DNA from: Silene latifolia
Lineage: Eukaryota > Streptophyta > Magnoliopsida > Caryophyllales > Caryophyllaceae
Length of the DNA stretch: 64,000 nt
Reading direction: 5' to 3'
NCBI RefSeq assembly: GCF_048544455.1
Contig: NC_133536.1
Coordinates: forward strand, 201,689,325 to 201,753,324
Every line of letters starts with the position of its first letter. The stretch's first letter is position 1. Made by a program: the position numbers and the translations under genes. The notes beneath the pieces are model-generated. The model had not been told where the DNA came from and searched no databases. It saw nothing but the letters and a program-made list of their open reading frames with translations. Of the stretch, positions 48,976 to 58,793 are shown one piece after another.

Positions 48976-49870
48976 TGTAGAATATCCCAAAAAGTAAAGA
49001 ATTGATTGAGACACCCTAAAATAGAACTTCTGTTTTAGACTTGGATCCCGAAAACTTCATTACATGTATAGTTTGGTAGCCTGTTTTACCTTGTTTGTCG
49101 ATTTTGTTGAGTCTCTGATATTTGGTGATGCCAATACCGGTGATTACAATCATTTCAAGCCTTAATTACTGAGTTAAGAATCTTAAGATCGCTTGTTCCA
49201 CTTTTGTATCCCATCTTCCGCCCATTATTTTTATTTTGCGACACAACAACATTCACATAATAACATTAATAGCAATTTTTTTGTAATTAATGATGTGTCA
49301 TAAGAAGGGTATAGTGAAACACGAGATGGGACAGAAAATCCGCTCTCTTAGTTACTCTTCCTGGAAAAGAAAATTTGTGCGTGTTAACCCTGTGTTTTCC
49401 GAATTCCGAATTCTAGCAGATGTCCATGTATACATTTTTTTACGTTAGCTAAAATTAGTGCGGCAAAAGGGTAAAGTTGTGAACACTCGACTTCTTTTAC
49501 CATACTATTTACAAGAGCTCTTGAGCGACTAGAGTGAGTTATATTTTGTGTATCGTAACTACAATACACTAAAGACTGAATACTACACAACCACCAGACA
49601 TGAGATAGCACCTGAAGTTGAACTTCTTTCAATTTCAGATAACGACTGAACAATTACGAACATGACGATATCAAAACAATAATGTTAATAGAACATTAGA
49701 ACATAAGGGATACAATAATTGCATAATATATCCCGTGTGTGTTTTCTATACGTTTTATTGCATGTAAATGAAATAAGCTCTTCAATATTTTTCGTATCGA
49801 CTTTTAATATTTCCTTATATCGTTTGACTTAAACAATTGTAGTATAAGCAACAACAAACAGTAAGTTAGA
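48976..49870. other. Helitron right flank without a recognised gene
   Basis: Contains a MITE end near 49310-49340 (GAGATGGGACAGAAAATCC) and, at 49463-49556, a near-copy of the sequence just upstream of the CTP synthase fragment (38107-38200). Otherwise nothing was recognised. Confidence 0.45.
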
Positions 49871-49874
49871 TCAG

Positions 49875-50066
49875 TCTGTCTCATTGAAGACGGTCACTAT
49901 CCGTCACAAACTGAAGACGGATAGTGGCTCTCTCACAAAATGCAAGTGGAATGGCAAATGAGGGTGTCCATTTCCCCCACTTGCACTATCCATTTGCATT
50001 TTGTGAGAGTTATACTATTCGTCTTTAGCTTATGACGGATAGTATCCATCTTAAATGAGAATTTGT
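49875..50066. mobile_element. Inverted-repeat MITE near the Helitron 3' end
   Basis: Inverted arms around GACGGATAGTGGCTCTC, CTCACAAAATGCAAGTGG and their complements. A related element with CCGTCAC/GTGACGG arms and CTCACAAA blocks is at about 56808-56998. Superfamily not assigned. Confidence 0.6.
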
Positions 50067-50322
50067 GAAGTTAGATACCGCGTGCTGTGCTGTAAACGCG
50101 CATTTCCAACTAGTAAAATAAAATAAGAATTTACAGTTAATAATCATCCATTGACATTATAAAAAAAAAAAAAAAGCAAATAACAGTCGGCGAGCACAAA
50201 AATGCATCAATGTAAAGCCCTAAATCTAATTTGAAGCCCTCCCCACAAATTGCCCCCTATTAAAACCATCAACAAAAAGTAAAAACATTTCCCTTGACAC
50301 AAACCCAACCCTCGCAAAAACA

Positions 50323-53300
50323 ATGAAAACCACCACGAAAAGGAAAACCACCAAGTCGGCGAAATCAATGAAAACCACCAAGTCGCCAACCCTCGCTAAA
50401 GCAATGAAAACCACGGCGAAAGCAATGAAAACCACCGAGTCACCAACACTCGCAAAAGAAATGAATACCACGGCGGAGGACACCACCGACGACACCAACA
50501 GAGCTCTAACAACCACCCCTTTCTCCAAGCTCGTACCGGCTTTATCCGATTCGGTTCTTGAAGCATTAGACCAGTGCGGTTTTCACTTTTGCACGCCGGT
50601 TCAAGCCGCCACTATACCTCCGCTGCTCAGCTACAAAGATGTGGCGGTTGATGCCGCTACCGGTTCAGGCAAAACCCTAGCTTTTGTTATTCCTCTTGTC
50701 GAAATTCTCCGACGCTTTTCCACTCCCCTTAAACCTCACAAGGTTTGCTCTCGCTCTCTTTGTTTATGCCGCCACTTTTTATTTTGTTGTATTCGGTATC
50801 GAGGATTAGTAATGTAATAAGGTAAACTCGGAAATAGTATCGAAAATTTTAAGCCAGCCTTCGTTTCGGCATTAGTTGTATATAAGGTAAACTCGGAAAT
50901 AGTATCGGAAATTTTAAGCCAGCCTTCGTGTATATAAGGTAAACTCGGAAATAGAATCGACAATTTTAAGCCAGCCTTCGTTTCGGCAATTGTTGTGTAT
51001 AAGGTAAACTCGGAAATAGAATCGACAATTTTAAGCCCGCCTTCGTTTCGACACTAGTTGTATATACTGTATTTTGGTAGTAGTATTTTTTTTATAATTG
51101 GAATTGGAATTTTGAGCTGTAGACTGATATTCTGTTCTTTCTGGTTTAATTTCCGCTCATTTCACCTCGGTTCTATTCAGTTCAGTTAAGTTTCATTCAA
51201 TTAGTTCAGCTGATTCAATCAGCTGAAAAGAATAGGGCCCGCGTATACTTAGATTATCGTATGCCCCAACCAATAAGAGGCCTTGATTGTGATTCTTCTT
51301 AGACTTAGGGAGAATATGATCAATTCTATTATTCTCATTGGGCATAGTACACGATGAACGAGTACACTCGTTATATTAAGATTTCCTCTACAAGTGCTAT
51401 TTTGTAGTCTTTTGATTCTATTAGTGCAATGTAATAGACAACAACAACAAACAACAACATGAGAGCCTTAATCCCAAAATGATTTGGGGTCGGCCGACAT
51501 GAATCATCCCATAGACCTATAACTATCGAAGAAATTTTGGAAGGGTGAATTGCTAATTTACTCTTTGTTTGGATACGAAAAAAGAGTAGAGAGTTCTCTA
51601 TGTCGAAAAGATTTGAATTGGACTTGTATGAGCGAAAATTGATCCTTCCATTTCGATCATCTTAAACTCACTCAACTCAACTTGCTAACCAAACTGGAGA
51701 TTTTGTGCTCCTCTCATTCTCTCAAAATTCTTCTATTCAAATAAAGGCTTAATTTGCTGTATAATTAATGATTGTTTTTCTAGGAAAATGTAAAGTATTT
51801 ATAAGTTTGTAGTGAATTTGTATAAGGTAGGAATCCATCTTTACACAGATCAAGTGTTATTTGTCCTAAGACGATGGAAGCTATTGCAGCAGTTAGACTT
51901 ATGTTATTCGTTGCCGGTTCTAAAACTTCGAGTGGGTCATTCTCAAATTGATGAACATTTGTTAATACTAATATTTTAGTAATTACCCTTCTAAATCTCT
52001 AACTGAAAAAACTGCAAATGGTGGGGATGATGAGTTTATGGCAGAGGTTGGGACTTGGGAGACCATACCCTGCCAAACGCAACGGGTATCCAAATTATCA
52101 GCTGTATCCCTTGTAGAGGGCTTCATCAGTTCAGGTATGCTCATTCATGTGTTTATCTTGGACTATTTTGCAGGTGCTGGGGGTAATTATCTCACCCACC
52201 AGGGAGTTGTCAATACAAATATATAATGTAGCACTGCCTTTTATTTCGACCCTGCCAAATGTGAAAACTATGCTTCTTGTTGGAGGAACGGAAGTTAAAG
52301 AAGATGTCAAGAAAATAGAGGTAAATGGGGCAAATGTGTTGATCGGGACACCCGGAAGGTTGGTTGACATCATGGATCGAATGGACGAGTTGGACTTCCG
52401 TGACCTTGAGGTATGCATTCTAAATTTCTAATCAAACTTTTTTTGTTGAGTTGTGAGGTGTGACCTTGAGGTTGTTTCAGCTCAGTGTAGGGATTATACT
52501 TATGTGAGTATTTGTGTTTTTGTATTGCTTGATGTTGTAGGTTTTGATTTTGGATGAGGCAGACAGACTTCTGGATATGGGGTTTCAAAAGCAGTTAAAT
52601 TCAATTATTTCTCGCTTACCGAAGCAACGTAGAACTGGTCTGTTCTCTGCGACACAGACGGAGGCTGTTGAGGAACTTGCTAAAGCTGGATTAAGGAATC
52701 CTGTTCGGGTTGGAGTTCAAGTACAAACAAAATCAAGCACTTCTAAGACACCGTCGGGCTTGCATATTGAGGTATCGAGGTTCATAAGGTTATGTAGATC
52801 ACTCGTACGTTCTGAAGTTGTCTCACTTTCTGACTCTTATTTGTGTTTCGCAGTACCTGGAGTGTGAAGCAGATAAGAAATCGTCGGAACTAGTTGACCT
52901 TCTTGTCAAGTATAAATCCAAAAAAATTATAATGTGAGTTTCAAATTTGTTCTGTCTATAAAATGTCCTTGGACCTATTCAACTGGGGGAGTTGACATAT
53001 GGTTGATGTCTTTGTGCAGATACTTTATGACCTGTGCTTCAGTTGATTACTGGGGAGTTGTTCTCCCACGGCTTTCTCTTCTAAAGAGGCACTCGTTAAT
53101 CCCTCTTCACGGACAAATGAAACAAGTATGAAATCAAGTATCTCACTGAGATTTATGTCTTAAATGATATTGCCATAATTTAATTATTGTTTCTGTTGCT
53201 GTATATTCTTACTTGTTGATGATAATTTTTACTTTCCCAGAAAGCTAGGGAGAAAGCATTGGCTTCATTTACAAGTCTTTCAAATGGCGCTCTTCTCTGT

Positions 53301-55626
53301 ACTGATGTTGCTGCTCGTGGTTTGGATATCCCAGGCGTTGACTGCATCGTGCAGGTAAGAGTGATTCCTAGGACGTATATATTGAACTTTGAAGTTTATA
53401 TTTTTCTTGAAGTTGATTACTGTGAATCATTTACTTGGATAAAAGTACAAAAACATATTATTTTCTATTTTTGGCTTATTTCTGGGGCCGAGCAAAAATT
53501 AGCTGTTACTTCCTCTGTTCCATATGGTTGTATACTTTTTTCAAAATATGTGAGTGGAATTCGGAAAAATGTATACAACCATATGGAACGGAGGAAGTAT
53601 CTTATTTGGAGTCTGGGTTAATATTGGGTTTCATTCAACAAAACCTCATCTTGTCTGACTCTGGCATACTACCACTGTAGTTCTTTAGTTCACTATTTTG
53701 CTATTACGATTGTGTGGGAATCTTCAATTTACCATGATATAGGGCTTTAGCCTTTTAGGTACATAAATGATGGAGTTACATATCAGCACGAAGCTCTATA
53801 TTTGAAATTGCATAACTTAATCATATCGTGTTCTTTTGGATTGCAGTATGACCCACCCCAAGATCCAAATGTATTTGTTCATAGAGTAGGACGAACTGCA
53901 CGATTGGGGAAACGAGGAAGTGCAATTGTTTTCCTGTTGCCTAAGGTAATTTGAGATGTATGTTCTATAGCTTCAGGTCTTCAGAGCGATGGTTGGATAT
54001 GAAGGGTGAAGCTCTATGTTGGAAATGTATTTATTTTCGTAATCGTTTTGTTTGTTGATTGTATTAAATTGTAGGAGGAAGCCTATGTTGAATTTCTGCG
54101 TATAAGAAGGGTTCCGCTTCAAGAAAGAAAGTGCTCTGATGACGCTGTTGATGTCGTTCCGCAGGTGTGCATTTGATATTTGGAGTGTTACTTCAGCGCC
54201 TCAGCGGTTTTTTGCTTTATGCATATATATAGGATAGCTTAGTTAGTGTCTTTAACTCCATCAAACATTTGTATATACCTAAAAGTTATATCTTAAACAC
54301 AAATACTCGTGTATCCTTCTTTTAGTTATATGGTTAATGGCTAATTGATTTGTTTCATGAGACTGTTACACAAGCAATGGAAAACTAATCCTTCGTCTTT
54401 AATCTGGTGTATCTCAGATAAGGACTGCTGCAAAAAATGATCGTGATGTTATGGAGAAAGGACTTAAAGCCTTTGTCTCCTTCGTCCGTGCATATAAGGA
54501 GCATCAGTGCTCCTTTATATTCAGGTACGACACTAGGAAAATTTGTTTTGGTTGATTACATCTAATGGATTTCGTCCAAAACTTATTAGTGGTATACTTT
54601 TGTCGATTGTAGGTGGAAGGGACTTGACATTGGAAAGTTAGCCATGGGTTTTGGGTTATTGCAGCTTCCTTCTTTGTCAGAACTGAAGATGCATTCTCTG
54701 TCAATTAAAGAGTTTACTCCAGCCGAAGGTGTAAAGTTGGAGGAAATCAAGTTTAAGTAAAAATTTCCTAACCCTTCCTCTCTGTCTTACCAGCCTAGTT
54801 TTTAGCTATTCTCCATCTATCAGACTGAAGTTGGTGGTATTATATATGGGTCTGAGAATCTGCTGCATCCTGGTGTCGGTAATCAAGTTGCAACTGTGTC
54901 TAGCATTTCAATGAATTTTTGGCAACCTTGAAAACTTTCATATATTCAGTGTGATCTTGGACTCCTGGCATAAATGTAATGCCATGCCAAATTCAGTTTA
55001 GAGTTCAGCTTCCACTACCGTCAATTTCTTCGAGTTGAAAATAAATTCTTCAATAAAAGGTCATACACATCTACAGAAGACCGCAAAATTAATGGAATGC
55101 AAATTTGTAGCAGTCGAACACAACAAACCATTTCCAAAACAAAAATCACTAGGGAGATGATGTTTTTGCACACCCTATATTATGGCGTTTGTCCATTCAG
55201 TGTTCTGCTAAGGGGTTTAGCTTCTCAATGGAAATATTGATTATCGTGTAATGCTATATTGAGCCTTGGCATGTTATGTGCATGTATTTGTTTCATGTTC
55301 TTGTGGCAGTCTTGCATAAGTTAGCTTGAGCCAACTGTTAACTTTTTCGTTTCAGAGATAAATCTCGTGAAAAACAAAGGAAACGGAACCTGCTAGCAAA
55401 GAAATCAGAAGAAAACCAAATGCCAAAGAAACGTAAAGCTGCTCCAAATAATAATCAAAGTGCTGAGATGAAGAAGAAAACTGCAAAGCAGAGACGTGCT
55501 GTTCAAAGTAAAGAAGACGATGATGACTTGACCCGAGAGTATAGGCTACTAAAAAAGTTGAAAAAAGGCGCTATTGATGAGGATGAATATGCCCATTTAA
55601 TGGGAGCCGATGATTTGCTTGAATGA
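50323..55626 (+). CDS. RH18: DEAD-box ATP-dependent RNA helicase 18 (DDX55-type)
   Basis: Eleven exons: 50323-50742, 52174-52410, 52541-52771, 52854-52933, 53020-53125, 53241-53354, 53847-53945, 54075-54164, 54418-54524, 54613-54756 and 55356-55626. All introns are GT..AG; the sum is 1899 nt, 632 aa. Motifs in order: Q motif ([18 protein letters not shown]), I AATGSGKT, Ia SPTRELS, Ib [40 protein letters not shown]. The Lys-rich C-terminal tail ([26 protein letters not shown]) is typical of this subfamily. Yeast Spb4/human DDX55 relatives unwind RNA in large-subunit ribosome assembly, so a nucleolar role is likely. The N-terminus is about 46 residues longer than in the pseudogene copy and repeats [11 protein letters not shown]-like units; in-frame ATGs at 50368, 50404, 50425 and 50461 are alternative starts. 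ENGase lies 3.2 kb downstream. Confidence 0.95.
50819..51065 (+). repeat. Tandem repeat in RH18 intron 1
   Basis: Four units, three of about 65 bp and one of about 52 bp, each starting AAGGTAAACTCGGAAATAG and including TTAAGCC.GCCTTCG. The pseudogene intron has a single degenerate unit near 10002. Confidence 0.88.
51433..51520 (-). mobile_element. Au-like SINE remnant in RH18 intron 1
   Basis: On the minus strand the sequence reads CCCCAAATCATTTTGGGATT, then AAGGCTCTCATGTTGTTGTTTGTTGTTG, the 3' end type of plant Au SINEs. The pseudogene intron lacks it. Confidence 0.55.
53509..53597. mobile_element. Stowaway-type MITE in RH18 intron 6
   Basis: An 89-bp, near-perfect hairpin (CTTCCTCTGTTCCATATGG and complement) between TA dinucleotides (53507-53508, 53598-53599). 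The pseudogene keeps the empty site GCTGTTATCTTATTTGG at 12873-12889. Confidence 0.9.
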
Positions 55627-55694
55627 CCTGTTTCATTGTTCCGTTTGATGAGTACTTATCGAGAGATTAGCTTTTTGAGACTACAGGCTACTTG

Positions 55695-55785
55695 ATGACA
55701 AGGATGAATTAACTCGAGAGTACAGGATACTTCAGAATATAAGATGTTGAAGCAAAGGCTATTGATGAGGATGAAATGATGAATA
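55695..55785 (+). repeat. Partial duplicate of the RH18 last exon
   Basis: GATGACAAGGATGAATTAAC and ATTGATGAGGATGAA resemble the [25 protein letters not shown] coding segment at 55517-55590. It lies downstream of the stop and is degenerate. Confidence 0.7.
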
Positions 55786-58682
55786 TTCCCAAAGAGAGCC
55801 GGCAACTTTCTTGGTGAAGATCTACTCTTTTATGGTTTGGGGTTATGAGTAATCTTTTGCCGAGAGAAATGTTGTTGGAGAGTGTTTAAATAGTTTGTTC
55901 TACGATGCCAATTGTCCGTCAACGGAGTCTTAGTGTTTCTAGTAATCTTAATTAGGATTGTAGCTACATTATCGTTCTTTACAATTTTTTCCCAGTTGAT
56001 AAATATTCAGAACCTTATAAATCAGAACCTTTAAATTTTATATGCAACATCTTTTTTCCGGTAATATAGTAGATTGGACACTTTATCATTCGATTTTTTT
56101 TTAAATCGACTTCGTTGGATATTTTTCTCTAATTGCAATTTACCTAGAATGCATTGAAGATGTATTATTGTATTATTAGCTTAATGCAAGATCACCTGTC
56201 CCATTTTTATGTCTCATCTTGTGTTTCATTAGCTTAAGATTTTTACACATCACACTTCAAAGGATAAAAATGGCAATAATAAATAACTAAGTGTTTATGT
56301 GTCATCATCAGAAGTTATGGGACACGAAATGGGACAGAGGATCTCCATTGAATTTTTGTACATGCTTTATTGAATTGTTGCTACAAACCGAATATATATA
56401 TATATTTTTTGCCACTGTAAGCACTATAATAAAAAAAAAATTGAATGAAATTTCTTCGAACATGCTCGACAAATGTTTTCTTTTATGTATTTTATTAAAG
56501 AGCCATCTAATTATTTAAATGCAATTTATTTAGCGGAATTAAAAAGTAATTATCGTATACGAAATAGTGAAAAAACTAGTTTAGGTCCATTTCGGTCCAA
56601 GACCAGACCGGACCAAATATTTCGGGTTTGGTCCGATCCAAGACCGAAAGTTTTAGGTCCGGTCTTCGGTTCACTAAATTTTTATTTCGGTCTTTAATCA
56701 GTTCGGTCCGATCTTAGACCGATGCTCAACCATTAGTATTCCTAACAAATTATGAATCATACTAAAACAACTCAGGTATGCATAACGCATATCAAGATTT
56801 ACACAAATTCTTGTTTGTCACGGCACATATCCGTCACTCTTGAGTGACGGATACCATTTTATCTCACAAAGTACCCACTTTTTCTCTCTCTGCAACATTA
56901 TTCATGTGGTCCCCCTTTCTCCACTAACCCATTTTATTACCATTTTATCTCACAAAATATCCGCCACAAATGGTAACCCGTCACAAGGGAGACCAATTGC
57001 AAGATTTAAGGTCTATCTCCAAAGATTGTGAATTATTTGCTATTTTAAAAATGGATATACCCGTTTTAGGAGAGATCAACATCTACGTTAACCATGGATC
57101 TCATTTTAAATTAGACCTGACAAAATTAATCTGACCTTACTTGATTGGACACTCGAACTGAGAACCGAAAAGATTGGGCCCAACGTGGCCCAACATAGAT
57201 ACATTCGACTATTACAGATAAATAACTTAATACTCCCTCCCATTCACAATAAACCTCCCATTTCATTTTGGCACAAAAATTAAGGAAACACACTACCCCA
57301 CCATATAATTAAATTTGGACCACACAAATACACTACCCCACCATACAATTAAATTTGGACCACACAAACACTTACCAAAAAAAGAAATAGGGAGGTTATT
57401 GTGAATAACCGAAAAAGGAAATAGGGAGGTTTATTGTGAATGGGAGGGAGTAATAAAGATCAAAAATTACCCCGAACCCAAAATAACCGGATCTGACTTA
57501 TTCTAACCCAAATTCTTATAAACTCCAAATTAACACGACCCAAACTGATCCGACAAGCTCCTAAACCAGTTGTCCCATTATTTTTTTATTTTTTTTATAA
57601 GGTAAAAAACTAGATTGATCCTCGAGGGTAAGATCAACCTATTTCATCATTTCGAATGAATGAGGTAAATTGAAACCGATTGTCTCATTGACAAGGCTTA
57701 CTTTCAATACAAGGGAGAATTTATTCTTGGAAAATGAAGATACTCCTTAATTTTGATACTAAAATTTTAATCATTGCATCTCAGTTTTACGGTCATTTAT
57801 TTATCTTTTGATTTTGGCATGAAAACCAAAGAAAGGCAGAAGACAAATGATTAGATAACAGGTGGACCAAATTGTGTAGATATCAAATTATTTATCAAAA
57901 ATATTCATAAAATAAAAAAAAGTAAATAATTAACTAAGACATTGGAAATAAAATAGGTAAACAAAGAAATGAGGGGATAAATAGTAGGGCAGAGCAAAAA
58001 ATCCGATTATCCAAACTGATCCGATATCCGATCCAAACTGATCCGAATGCTTGGATATCTGATCCGAAAGTTAAGTTTGGTTTGGATATCTGATCCGAAA
58101 TCTTTGGTTTTGGTTTGGATATGGATATTAGAATTAAAACATTTGGATATCCGATCCGATCCGAAACTATAGTTTTCTAGTATAATTTCGAGAAAATAAA
58201 ATTTTATTTGATATAACAACTTAATTAATGTTTAAAATATTAGAGAAATATCTAGGTGGTACTTAAATTTTATGTCGAGAACATTGGAATAAGAATACTA
58301 AAGAAAATCATCATGTAAGACTATGAATATAATCGTGTTTCAAACTTAATTTTAAAGTAAATTCTAAAGTATGGATATCCGCATCCGATCCGATTATTTT
58401 GGATGCCCGAACATTGGATATCCGAAACATTTGGTTTGGATATTGGATATCTAACTCCAAGATTTTTAATATGGATATTCGATCCGAATTAACACTTTGG
58501 ATCAAATACCCGATCCGTATTCTGCCCTAATAAATAGAGTGTTAATGAATTGATGATGATAAAGTAGGGACATTGACTTGCAATCTTAGCAACGGTTCAA
58601 GTCAACTGTCAACAAGATCACAACTCATACAAGCTCTTGTTTTCTGCTTGTTCTTCAACTGAATCTAGTCCTCCTACTTCAA
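55786..58682. other. RH18-ENGase spacer filled with MITEs
   Basis: Contains a GGGACAGAGGATC-type MITE (about 56186-56346); a GGTCCGGTC-rich patch (56575-56740), probably a degenerate hAT-type MITE; an inverted-repeat MITE (56808-56998); a Stowaway MITE (57233-57450, TA both sides); and a hAT MITE (57985-58529). No further gene recognised. Confidence 0.6.
57985..58529. mobile_element. hAT-type MITE rich in GATATCCGATCC motifs
   Basis: A 545-bp element starting TAGGGCAGAGC and ending TCTGCCCTA, with a perfect 8-bp duplication ATAAATAG (57977-57984, 58530-58537). It shares the GGATATCCGATCCG-type subterminal makeup of 5064-5539. Confidence 0.88.
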
Positions 58683-58793
58683 ATGCTGAATTTCCTTCGC
58701 GCCCATGTAAAACGCCAAACCCTAATCAATTTCAAAAACATAATCTTTTCAATCACAACATTCTTCTCACAATTCCTTCCTTCTTGTTCATCA

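Larger units (their letters stand above)
36039..50113 (+). mobile_element. Helitron carrying a CTP synthase fragment, 14 kb with nested insertions
   Basis: Begins TCTTATAAAAAAAGAGAATA at the base after the previous Helitron's CTAG and shares GTGACACTAC and CTGACGTCA blocks with it, so the two are related. It ends at a hairpin CGCGT..ACGCG (50079-50100), spacer ATTTCCAA and CTAG^T (50110-50113). Its own DNA includes 36039-38671 and about 48980-50113. The middle is taken up by a Copia fragment, a MULE remnant, a hAT and a CACTA element. No Rep/helicase gene is seen. Pairing of this 5' end with this 3' end is inferred. Confidence 0.65.

Noticed and set aside
36039-50113. Autonomous Helitron with Rep/helicase
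   Set aside because: No Rep HUH motif or Pif1-type helicase frame was found in any of the Helitrons.
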